64,000 nt of DNA from Phoenix dactylifera (Eukaryota; Streptophyta; Magnoliopsida; Arecales; Arecaceae): NCBI RefSeq assembly GCF_009389715.1, contig NC_052407.1:5769154-5833153 (forward strand), read 5' to 3'. Shown piece by piece: positions 55,001 through 64,000 of the stretch; position 1 is the first letter of the stretch; every line of letters starts with the position of its first letter. A program made the translations under genes and the position numbers. The notes under the pieces are model-generated. The model worked only from the letters and a program-made list of their open reading frames with translations, was not told the origin of the DNA and made no database searches.

Positions 55001-58000
55001 CATGGGGCTGGATGCACATCCTCCAGATCTAGCTTCCGTCAATCTGTCGAGCGGACAACCTCCTGATCACCCCATATAGGTTCCAGGCTCTCACCACAGA
55101 CCTCCCAGTCGTGCTCCAGACTCTCCTGTCCATTGCCTCCCCTACAGGAATCGGCAATGACAGGACCCACTCAGCCAGCTGCTTCCCAAAAATTCGCCTA
55201 ACAAGGTCCTCATCCCACCGTCGCTCTCTCGGAACGAACAGATCGCAGACTCTGCATTCCTCCAGCCAACCGTGGTCGATCAGGGTGGGCCAACCCCGCG
55301 GTGGCACCTCAGATAGCCACCTGTTCTCTAGGACGTCGATAGCCTGTCCATCTCCGATCTCCTATCTAATCACCGGAATCACCATCGAGGCGCGGGTGCA
55401 GATCTCTCCAGATGAAGGAACAACCTCGCCGAGTGCGGATAGCTGACGGATTGGCCGAGTCCCCATACTTCACCCTCAGTAGAGAACCCCAGAGACTCTC
55501 CGGCTCCAGAAGAAATCTGGCTGCCAATCTGATCGCAAGGATCTTCCGACGCTCAATCAACGAATGAACTCCTAGCCCATCTCTGCTAATCGGCTGACAT
55601 ATAGTCTACCAGGCTAGTAGGTGGACCTCGGATTTGTCCCCACGCCGCCCCCAAATGAAGCTTCTGAGTAGTCGCTCCATGCCCCGCAGCGCAGCTAGGG
55701 GCACCAAGGTATTTGATAACAAATAGATAGGAATCGAGCACAAAACTGACCGTACCAGAGTGACTCTACCCATCATAGACAGAGTGCCCACCTGCCATCC
55801 CTCCATTCTACGCCTGATGCCCTGCTTCGTAGAAGAACACTCCCCTACGGAGATGCCGGCCTGTGATCGGGACCCTAAGATAACTCAGGGTGCCCTCCTG
55901 CTCCCCAATCTTCAAGACTCCCATGATAGAAGCCTTCACATCTGGGTTGATCTTCGGGCTGAAGCAAGTGGCTGACTTTGCTAAGTTCACCTACTGTCCA
56001 TATGCTGCACAATACACCCCTAGAATCTTTCAGATCGCCAAAGTCAATCATCTCGTCGCACGAGCCAGTAGCAAATAGTCGTCAGCGAATAGCAGGTGCG
56101 AGATCTGAGTCGACCCCGCAGCCGGTCTATATGCCTTCATCTCCTGCCTCGCTAAGGCATGTCAAAGTGCTCTAGATAGGGAATCCGTGCAAATGATAAA
56201 CAAAAGCGGTGATAGAGGGCATCCCTGCCTCAACCCCACCGATGACTCAGAGAACTGTAAGGGGAACCGTTCACTAATAAGGCAAAAAACGGTGTCAAAA
56301 TGCACCCCTGAATCCACCTGATCCAGTGCGTGTGAAAGCCAAATCCCTCCAAGGAGTGAGTCACAAAGTCCTACCTTATTCTGTTGTAGGCGCTCTCCAT
56401 GTTGAGCTTGACGCCCATCAGGCACTTGCCCTCCGATGCTTTCCGGAGGTCAGACATGAACTCATTAGCAATGAGGACATTGTCGGAGATGGATCCTGTC
56501 TCTTCAGAATCAAGGTAATGAAAGTCCGCTTCCATTCATCAAGCACCGCCACAGATGAGAAGAACTGCTAGACAGCCGCCGTCACCTCCTACCTGATAAT
56601 ATGCCAATACCTCCCGAAGAAAATTGTGAGAAAATCATCCGGACCCGGGGCTTTATCCTCGCCCAAGGACCAGAGGGCTTTTTGGATTTCCGCTTCTGAC
56701 ACCGGGCTGATCAAAGCTGCGTTCTCGTCCCCGAAGATCCTCATCCCTAGTCCTGGCTCATAGGCCCCACCAGCCACACCCACTGGATCGGTCCACCTAG
56801 CTCGGAAGAACTGCTCCAGGATTTATCTAATAGTGTCCAGATCCTCTAGCACATGTCCACTGCTATCTTTGATCCCGCCAACTTGGCTTCCCTGGCTCTG
56901 AATGATGGTCGACTGGTGGAAGAATCTCGTGTTCCGGTCACCCTTCTTGATCTACTGAACTCTGGACTTTTGTCTCTAGAAAACCTCCTGCTGCCTGAGG
57001 AGCGAGTGATGCTGGGCTAGTAAACTCCTGAGTTCCCCCTAGTCTTCATCTGAAAGGCCATCCCCGTGATCCTCTAGAGACTGGAGTCTGGCTATGAAGG
57101 CTTCAGTTTCCTCCACCCTCTTGAACATGTTTTCCACCTCTTTCCGGTTCCATCTGAGCAACCGATGCCTGGTCAGCTCTAACGTGCAGGTCACTCTTGT
57201 ATATCACATCCTTCCGAACTGGTGTCCGCCACACCTTCCGCACCATATTCCACGACCGTGGATAGGAGAGCCATATCTTCTCAAAATGAAACGGACTATG
57301 AAAGAGTGGCGTGTGAGGTAGTCACCAAAACAGGGCCTTTTCCTTCTCAAGCTTCAACTCAGGATCGAGGTACCGGCACTCACTTGACTGGTGCCCGATC
57401 TTGGCACACGAATAGCAGAGGACCGGCAGGTCTTCGTAGACGAAGGCCTGCCAGAACTGCATCTTCCCCCCAAACAAAGGTTCCAGGTTTCAACGGCTCC
57501 TGAGTGTCGACCACGATCTTCACCCTAGCATATCCCACCCGCTGGAGCTGGTTGGAAACTCTGTCAAGCTCCAGTGGTCGGCCCGCCATCGTCGCTATCT
57601 TGAGTATTAAGTCCCTCTCCCAGTACTCAAGGGGAAGGTATGGCATCCGGAGCTAGAGCACCGTCCGACTCACAATATTGACGCCCGGAATGAAGTCGGG
57701 CTTCCATTCTTTCATGGACAACAGCTGCTCGCCACCAGCCCCGAACTGCTTGCCGGTGCCGCTACTCGGTCCTCGCCGGACTTAAACCAGAGTGTCGTGT
57801 GATCTTCCACCATTGGAAACACCTCGACGTTATCGTACGGTTTCGGAGCTCTTGCGCTACCCATTCTACTGAGATGCGCCGACCAGGGCTTCAGGCGACC
57901 ACCACCGTCTCCTCCCAGGCCCTCCTTGCCTTCGTTACCCACTCAGACGACAGCTCCACCACCTCGGTGAAGTGGTGATGGAGCTCCGCCAATTTCGCCG

Positions 58001-61000
58001 TTGTGATGAGGTGGTTGGACTACACCGGCCGTGAGGCGCCCTGCGCCACTGCTGACCATAGGGGGTAGGCCCGGCCACCCCCAGAGGAGGCTCCATCCCA
58101 TCTCCTTTGGTCGGGGCCGCCCGCCGCCCCTCGCTAGTCTCCGGCCCTCCCGAAACACTAGTGCTTTGAGCTGCCATCAGCGCAGCCCACCAGGTGTTCC
58201 CATCGCACGATTCTTGATGCAGTAGCGAGGGACTGCTTTTGCTTGAGAGTATAGAAAGGTGGCTTTGCCAGTCGACAGTCCATCTTGGCTTTCTTCTTGG
58301 AAACCCTCTCCTTCATTAGCTGTCGAACCTCCTATGGGCATTTCTGATACATAGGTACGTCAGGGTAACCACCAACTAAGTGTTGCTTCAACTTGGTTAT
58401 CCTTCCTTTTTTGAACTCTATGTTGCATCAGTTGCACTTCTAATAGTGCCGACCCGAGAGTATTTGTCCATGATCCTAACCAATGTCACGCTCTGGCTTC
58501 TTTTTTTTAATGGTTCTATTCCTGCAGGTTTATCGAATATGTCAATTTATCAATTATTTAAAAATAGCAAAATTTCATTTATCTAATACATAATACTATT
58601 TATTTATTTTTAATAATTTTAAATTAAAAAATATGTTTGCATATCATAAATTTAGAAAAATATTTTTTTACTTTAAAAAATACTTCTATAATATGTATTA
58701 CATACTACTCATTTTTTATAGTTTTTGGTATTAATTATATATTTTTAATTATTTTGAAATCTAAAAATAATTTTTAAATATAGATATGTTAAAAAATTAA
58801 CTTTAGCTAAAATCTATGTAGAACCGAACAATGGATGCTACATATATATTTTTTTAGACCTGTAAGCATGCATCAAAAGGCTACTTATTTCTCATTTTTT
58901 TTTAAATTTAGGCTAGGCTATTGTGCACATGATCACATCAAAACTTAAATAAATGGACACCAAATTTTGTTGGACAGTAGCTTGCATGCCCCTAAATATG
59001 CTTTTGATTTTATTTTTTTTGAATTTTATTTTTTAAAAAATTATATATATTCAAAAATTAAAAATTTTTATGTCATCGTACAGATCATCCATAGATCTAC
59101 AATATATCATAAAACCAAGCCAAAATCAAAAAAAATGGCATGATCTTTTCTTATTTTGCAAATTTCGAGCTATTTTTTGGAGCCAAAAAAAAGAGGAAAT
59201 GAGATAGGGGAGAAGAAGCACACGTTATTTAGATTTGGATCTTCCTTCAATCGTGCTAAATCGGTGTTATTTTCGCCCGGGGGGGAGTGAGAAATAAAAT
59301 GAACATTGGGAAGGCCTTCTCAGGCTTTCCCAATGAATCTTTTTAACAAAAGGAGAGGAGGGTGGCCGGTTCGAAACCAGCACCTCTCGAGCAGTTCAGT
59401 CAAGAAACAATTGGCTCCCAAACCCAATATCTGATAGTTCTCTAATTTTTTTTAATGTGGTTTGGTTTGCTATATGTTAAAAAATGGTTAAGATGATGAA
59501 CTTGGTGGGCCATAGTATTTTGGGACGTGGATTGCATTTCAGCTAGTTTTATATTTAATTAGTTTATGACTATTATATACCCTAAATTTCCAAGTTTATT
59601 TTCTATTATTTTATATTATAATGCAATTGTAACAGCAAATAATGGTTGTTATAATTGTTATAATGATTAATAATAGTTTTGGTGGGGAATCATTGTAATG
59701 TTATGATGTGTTATTTAAAATCTTGAACCTTGGTTCTTATTCTGTAGCATTATATATTTTTTGAATTCTATTGTAGAAGGAAGATTTGCGAAAGGTAATG
59801 GATGTGTTAGCTATAAAAGAGCAGCATGCACGAACCCTGCTTATCTATTACCAATGGAATGTGGAGAGGGTATATGAGTTGCTCGAACGAAAGGGGAGAG
59901 AACAGTTGTGTTGTGATGCAGGGGTTCCTATCACTGTGAACAAAGGCCTTGACTTATTGAAGTCTTCATCCCCCATTACGTGCAGTATATGCTTTGAAGA
60001 TGTTGCTCCTAGTAAAGCCACAGCAATGGATTGTGGACACTGCTATTGTAATGATTGTAAGTATTCTCATGTATTTTAAAGTTAAATGACTTGTCATCTT
60101 GCATTACCAATAATCTTTCTTCTTCTTTTCTTCTTAAGAGCAAATATGATTAACTTCTTTCTGTTATTTTTTTTTATTCCGGTCAATTATAGAACTTTAA
60201 ACCTACTCTTGTATTGATAGATGCAGATATATGCACATATGTCTGTATATCTCTGTGTTTTTGTTATGTATGATTTTCAAGGAACATTATCAGCACCCTG
60301 GTTGCATTTTTTTTTACTAGGCTATTAGAAGATTTCAACTCATTCTGAATTTTTTCCCATTATTCTTATGATATTATCAAAACACAGCATTAAAAAAATA
60401 ATTTTCCTTTTCTTGGATTATTGTTAAACATACAAATGTTTTATAAGCAAAAGGTTCATGAGTCAATTAGGAACTTCTCTTTTCTAAAAAATTTGACAAT
60501 ACCTGAGCCTTTTCCCCTGTTCACTGTTTATGTTCTCTGTTCTTTTCCTGTTTCTCATAACTTAGCATGAATTATTGTTGTATTATGTATTTGGTTCTCC
60601 CAAGTGATTTTGTATCTTGAGTTAGTGATTATTGGGGTTTATATTTCTTATTTAGGAAACCATGTTCCTCTTCAGAAGCCTTATATCAAAATTTTCATGT
60701 TTTGGCCAAAACAAAATGGTTTTGGCTGAGACTAGTCGGAAACTGACTGTAATTTTTGGTTTGGGTCAGTTTTGGCTGCAGGTTCGATCGGTTTTCGCTT
60801 CATTTTCATATTTTTTCATTAAAATATAAATGCTTACTATTTTATAAAAAATATTAGTATCACTTAATCATTAATTGCATTCATTAATATGTTCATTCAT
60901 TTGCATATTTATTCATTAGGCATCAATCATCAGCACATTTGCATGATGGCAGACTTGAAATCTTGCAAAGCAGCTTAGAAGCGCTAGAGAAAAGGGGGAA

Positions 61001-64000
61001 AAATAAGGCATGAGGGTGGTCCATGTTGAGGTTCAGTAATTGGGAATACATTATCTTTTTTTTTTTTCTTTTTCGCATTTCTATCTCTAGCTATATTTAT
61101 TTTTGCTGATAGGATGTGGTTCTTAAAAAAAGGAACCTGTGATCCTTATTAACTATCTTAGCTGTAGCGTTTGTATTTTATTCTAACCAAATAGATAGTT
61201 ATTGTTTAAATAGTTTTTACTGAAATATCTTTTTTTTTATGTTTTTCTTTTTGGGGGGTGGGAGTGTACAAATATATCATTCCACTTTGAAGGTATATCC
61301 AACGTTCAAACTTCAAAAGAGGGAAAATAAGAGTTTTGAGAGTAAATTATGCATGGGTATAAGAATTTTTGGTTTACAACTATCGAAGCTGCATAAATTA
61401 TGGTTGCAAATAACTCAAAACATAATAAGATGATGTGAAATAGCTTGTCTTGATTTATTTTATTTTTCTTATTTTTCTATTTTTATGGGATTTTCTTGAT
61501 TTTTTTTACCAAAACTTTGAAACTGGATGCCAAACTGCCGAAACTGAAACTCTACCTGGAGATCCAAAACTGAAGCTGAAACTGACTTTTAAAAACTTGC
61601 TTATATCAATTTAATTTTTCTTTTTATAATGACTTAAACATGTGATTGCATTTTCTTCTTGCTTAGGTTGGACACAACATTTTATCGTCCAGATAAATGA
61701 TGGGAAAAGTCGGTGCATTAGGTGCATGGCCCCGAAGTGCAATGCTATTTGTGATGAAGCTGTTGTTAGAAGTCTAGTCAGTGAAAGGCACCCAGATATT
61801 GCAGATCGCTTTGACCGTTTTCTTCTTGAGTCTTACATTGAAGATAATAATATGGTTAAATGGTGTCCTAGCATACCGCATTGTGGAAATGCAATACGTG
61901 TTGAGGGTGATATATATTGCGAGCTCGAGTGCACATGTGGTCTCCAGTTTTGTTTCAATTGCTTGTTAGAACCGCATTCACCTTGTTCATGCTTGATATG
62001 GGATCTTTGGGTCAAAAAATGCCATAGCGAATCAGAAAATGTGAATTGGATCATGGCTCACACAAAACACTGCCCCAAATGTCACAAACCTGTGGAAAAG
62101 AATGGTGGCTGCAACCTAGTTAGATGTGTCTGCGGACAATATTTCTGGTGAGAATTCTTAGTAAGGATTTTTTAATCCAACCTCGAAGACTTTTTAGTAG
62201 ACTATTTTCCAGTTAGCCTCTTCTGTTTCTATAAATGACATGTTATCTCACATTGATATCATATATTTCCTAGTTTAATAATTTGATCCTGATTGATAGG
62301 CATTCTAATTAGTTAACTAAAAGCTTATTCTATTTCCCTCAGAAAAGATCTTATTCTTTTTCTCTCTCACACAGTGTTCATTATTGCAGCACTGATTAGA
62401 ACACTAAATTCATGTTTAAACTTAATTTGTTGTCTGTGTGCTGTACTAAAACCTATATCCTTGATTATATGAGAATGATGTTTGCATAAAATACTGAAAA
62501 AGTTAAAAACTCGTACCTTAACAGTTATGGGCTGCATTTCATATTTCAATTTCTAGTTCAATTTCCTGGGATGCTAAACATAATTTTAGTGCTCATATCA
62601 TAAACTACTTGTATAACATATAGACATCCTTGCTTTTTCATGTAAATATCTAAGCATCAAACATTATCAAAATACTCTGATGCCCAAACATGCCTGAGAT
62701 ATTTCTGGTGTTTTAATCTCAAATATTTTAGAATAAATTTTTACTTAATTTTTATTAATTTAAATGTCTTGAAATCTCAACTTTGGAAGAAATATATTGG
62801 AGAATAAAGAAGGCATAGGCATTCCTCTATCAATCATCCTTGAGTTTCTTTATCCCTTGTAAGGTTTCTTTGTCCCCTGTAAGGCACTTCTGGCATCGAA
62901 TGTTCATTATAATGATTATAATGTCATTGAGTTTCTGAGGTTTATGGAGTGTGTTGAGAATTACAGTAACCAATCTATGTTTTTACATTTACTCTTTCAT
63001 GCTAATAAATGCCAGATTCTACCTCTTAAATAAAAGAATAATTTTAGGCTTCCACAAAGTTACAGCTAAACAAAGTCAAATACGATCAGGACCACTGATT
63101 TTGGTTGACCGGGATTGAACTATATACTGAAGGACGTTATGGATAAGCCAAGACAGAAGCAGCGACATTTGGTCTAAAAGCATGCACGTCTTAAGGATGC
63201 TTTTTGTTAACTTTGCCACTGTGGTTTTGTGGTCTAAAAGCTTGGACGAACTTAAGGATGCTTTCGGGTATCTTTGCTACATAGGTTTTGTTGACCTGGA
63301 TTGAACTTATATATTATAGGTCTCCTTTAAGGATAAGCAAAAGAATGGGAAACTTGTAAAACAGGATAAGTGGCATTTGGTCTAAAAGCCTGCACAACTT
63401 AAGGATATTTTGTCTTAATGATAACTTTGCGTTTCATTACATTTATTACAATCTTTTTCACTATCAATATGACTCTATCAAGCTATCCTTTAAGAGGCAG
63501 GGTGTGAATAGTTCCTTATTGAGTCTGCAAGCTTCTAGTTTAATTATGGGGTTTGTTAATGGAGAAATTTATGTTCCTAACTATTCTTCCATTTCCAAGT
63601 GTTCAGCTTCTCTAGATATTGATCACTAAATCTCGTAGCGTGATGGTTTTGAAGTGGATAAGCCACACACTAATGATTGAGAATGATCTATTATGACGCA
63701 TTATATCTTTAAAATTGATACTCCATTGGAGCTCAATAATTTCAGAATGTTCAACGTTGATACTCCATTACATAGTTAGGTTCAAAGCTACCCAAACTTT
63801 CGGGTGAGTCACCTACCTCGGATTGCGTCGGACCACTGTCCAATCTTGGTGAGTACCTCGACCCCTACTCTGCATCATAGTCCTTTTCGTTTTGAAAAGA
63901 TTTGGCTCTCCTATCCTTGGTTGTGAGATGTCGTTCGGGAGGTTTAGAAGCTACCTGTGTGGGGTGATCCTATGTACAGGGTGACCCGCAAGTTAGGAAT
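49077..64000 (+). CDS. ARIADNE-type RBR E3 ubiquitin ligase, copy B (first four coding exons; continues past window)
   Basis: The visible coding exons are 49077-49199, 49905-49937, 59777-60056 and 61667-62147. Exons 2, 3 and 4 have exactly the lengths of those in copy A (33, 280 and 481 bp), and phases are kept. Exon 1 is 15 bp shorter (41 codons). The UBA-like region (EQHARTLLIYYQWNVERVYE), RING1 (CSIC ... CGHCYCNDCW), IBR and RING2 (HCPKC ... GGCNLVRCVCGQYF) are intact, including the thioester Cys and all visible zinc ligands. Exons 5 and 6 (Ariadne domain) are not found before 64000, so intron 4 exceeds 1.85 kb. Intron 2 is 9.84 kb and TE-filled, and begins with GC (CAG|GCAAGC). Nothing in the visible exons marks it as a pseudogene. 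Whether the full transcript is still made across that intron is unknown. Confidence 0.88.
50345..50460. repeat. Repeat rich in CCGGTAC / GGTACCG words
   Basis: AACCAAGGTCCTTCGAACCG is followed by ATACCGGTCGG and GGTACCGTACCG. It lies below the 3' end of the minus-strand hAT transposase relic and may be that element's terminal region. A possible partner, AACCTTGGTT, lies at 59726-59735, but no target-site duplication supports the pair. Confidence 0.35.
50880..53998 (-). pseudogene. hAT-like (DUF659) transposase relic, main part
   Basis: Minus-strand translation with frame breaks gives transposase parts in order. A linker after the BED finger (KPPFCHFRKSKEASAPDDEE) is followed by a Ser/Arg-rich spacer. 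The DUF659-type core has 'VGLSVDPLGPKDMYCELLDN', 'LMVMCDGWTDLTMRSIINFL' and 'PYIFWTPHVAHCIDLVLIDI'. A later region reads 'MDSKRYPQIGFLYHMMERAK'. The C-terminal dimerisation motif has 'CKRNWSTFVLIHSK' and 'RLEDLIYVHYNLRLR' (about 51960-52080). A Tyr/Ser/Gln-rich tail ends near 50900. The 'CDGWTD' motif supplies a catalytic Asp typical of this group. Stops and frameshifts show it is inactive. Its N-terminal BED finger lies across the inserted LINE at 58255-58480. Confidence 0.75.
53999..54009 (-). repeat. Target-site duplication, LINE 3' side
   Basis: AAGCCACCTTT (minus strand) lies at the 3' end of the nested LINE and continues in frame into the hAT coding sequence (KPPFCHFRK). Its partner is at 58255-58265. 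Confidence 0.85.
54010..58254 (-). mobile_element. L1-type LINE nested in the hAT relic, internally deleted
   Basis: Minus strand. ORF1 begins at about 58177 (MAAQSTSVSGG). It contains a DUF4283-like part (LPLEYWERDLILKIATMAGR) and a CCHC zinc knuckle, CYSCAKIGHQSSEC, at 57376-57417. The reading then passes directly into the tail of the endonuclease (FHFEKIWLSYP, about 57270-57310). The reverse transcriptase follows (GLRQGCPLSPLLF near 56220; FADDYLLL near 56080), then zf-RVT (about 54900-55020) and RNase H (to about 54070). Most of the endonuclease is missing. The flanks carry an 11-bp direct repeat, AAGCCACCTTT on the minus strand, at 53999-54009 and 58255-58265. Many stops are present. Confidence 0.88.
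58255..58265 (-). repeat. Target-site duplication, LINE 5' side
   Basis: AAGCCACCTTT (minus strand) lies at the 5' end of the nested LINE and follows in frame from the hAT BED-finger segment (CRLAKPPF). Confidence 0.85.
58255..58500 (-). pseudogene. hAT-like transposase relic, N-terminal BED zinc-finger part
   Basis: Minus-strand translation gives 'CNIEFKKGRITKLKQHLVGG', then YPDVPMYQKCP and VRQLMKERVSKKKAKMDCRL, ending AKPPF at the LINE insertion point. The C-x2-C ... H-x5-C-type pattern with 'LKQHL-GG' is that of BED fingers at the start of hAT transposases. A stop replaces one expected residue between the first two cysteines. The rest of the protein resumes at 53998. Confidence 0.7.
58501..59776. 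other. AT-rich remainder of intron 2 of ARIADNE copy B
   Basis: Strongly AT-rich, probably in part the 5' non-coding region of the hAT element. It contains a stem-loop at 59304-59335. No coding potential. Confidence 0.5.
59304..59335. other. Perfect-loop hairpin, 14-bp stem
   Basis: CATTGGGAAGGCCT (59304-59317) pairs with AGGCTTTCCCAATG (59322-59335) around TCTC, with one G-T wobble. It lies in copy B intron 2. No CTRR end follows at the distance expected for a Helitron terminus. Confidence 0.6.
60057..61666 (+). other. Intron 3 of ARIADNE copy B
   Basis: GT-AG intron of 1.6 kb (TGATT|GTAAGT ... GCTTAG|GTTGG). It is AT-rich with a few poly-T runs. The region 60710-60800 and 61530-61590 contains repeated GGTTT/AAACTGAAACTG-like words. 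No nested gene is seen. Confidence 0.7.
62148..63780 (+). other. Intron 4 of ARIADNE copy B (start), with degenerate repeats
   Basis: Begins GTGAGA. Between 63095 and 63410 the phrase TTGGTCTAAAAGCMTGCACR followed by CTTAAGGAT recurs at about 63169, 63228 and 63377. GACCTGGATTGAACT-like words recur at about 63107 and 63293. This is a loose tandem or segmental repeat. No exon 5 is visible. Confidence 0.6.
63781..64000 (+). mobile_element. LINE fragment, endonuclease tail (runs off the window)
   Basis: Plus-strand translation gives RVSHLPRIASDHCPILVSTS and then HHSPFRFEKIWLSYPWL, MYRVTRKLG. This matches the endonuclease end of the 19-23 kb LINE (SHLPRIVSNHCPILVSTSNS) in the same frame order. 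At least one stop is present. It lies in intron 4 of ARIADNE copy B and continues beyond 64000. Confidence 0.8.

Larger units (their letters stand above)
49938..59776 (+). other. Intron 2 of ARIADNE copy B: 9.84 kb, GC-AG, TE-loaded
   Basis: The donor reads GCACAG|GCAAGC and the acceptor TATTGTAG|AAGGAA. In copy A the same junctions are GCACAG|GTAGCT and GTGTGTAG|AAGGAG, with an intron of only 121 bp (37973-38093). The CAG|GCAAG form is the usual context of functional GC donors. The expansion is explained by a hAT-like transposase relic on the minus strand, a LINE nested inside it, and AT-rich flanks. Confidence 0.85.

Noticed and set aside
59304..59345. Helitron 3' terminus
   Set aside because: The hairpin is not followed by CTRR at the usual distance and no TC start is identifiable.
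59365..59430. GGTTCGAAACC as a tRNA B box
   Set aside because: No acceptor or anticodon stems could be drawn around it.
50341..59735. AACCAAGGT ... AACCTTGGTT as terminal inverted repeats of the hAT element
   Set aside because: Only about 9 bp match and the 8 bp on each outer side (ATATAGAT versus CTTATTCT) are not duplicated.
49077..62147. Calling ARIADNE copy B a pseudogene
   Set aside because: All four visible exons are open, in phase, and keep zinc and catalytic residues; a large intron alone is not evidence of decay.

Overview
The window is nuclear DNA of a flowering plant, very probably a monocot. The genes are split by plant-style GT-AG introns, the intergenic DNA is AT-rich and full of retrotransposon debris, and every confident protein belongs to a plant gene family. 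The repeats look palm-like (Arecaceae) to me, but that is an impression from memory and not something the sequence proves. It is not bacterial: there are no operons and no CRISPR.

I can support four protein-coding genes and one tRNA. (1) A two-exon BTB/POZ gene of the At3g50780 type lies on the minus strand (9610-12852, 528 aa). (2) A single tRNA-Glu(UUC) lies at 26534-26607. (3) A 72-aa membrane-anchor micropeptide gene on the minus strand has its two coding exons (33955-34106 and 27524-27590) separated by a 6.36-kb intron. (4) and (5) Two tandem plus-strand ARIADNE-type RING-between-RING E3 ubiquitin ligase genes follow. Copy A (37526-42210) is complete, with six coding exons and 547 aa. 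Copy B (49077 to beyond the window) shows its first four coding exons. Copy B has a 9.84-kb intron 2 filled by a decayed hAT transposase gene, itself split by an L1-type LINE, and this intron begins with GC instead of GT.

Layout: 1-9.6 kb is repeat debris (a decayed plant mobile domain or DUF1985-like ORF, two TRIM-like elements, a LINE zinc-finger fragment, a 35-bp minisatellite). 9.6-14.6 kb holds the BTB gene and tandem repeats upstream of it. 14.6-26.5 kb is gene-poor and contains tandem repeats, a 155-bp (TA)n tract, a 3.9-kb 5'-truncated LINE on the plus strand and a LINE 3' fragment on the minus strand. 26.5-34.3 kb holds the tRNA and the micropeptide gene, whose intron carries a 0.92-kb TIR element made of GACCCG arrays and a Tourist-like MITE. 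34.9-36.4 kb is a GC-rich island. 37.5-64 kb holds the ARIADNE pair, with a third TRIM copy, an LTR fragment and a long compound microsatellite between them.

The two ARIADNE paralogs keep the same exon phases and the same catalytic and zinc-binding residues, so a segmental tandem duplication followed by TE invasion of copy B explains the second half of the window. I found no clearly new molecular system. The strongest items for follow-up are the GC-AG, TE-loaded intron of copy B, the LINE-in-hAT nest with a recognisable target-site duplication, the three-copy TRIM family and the micropeptide gene.
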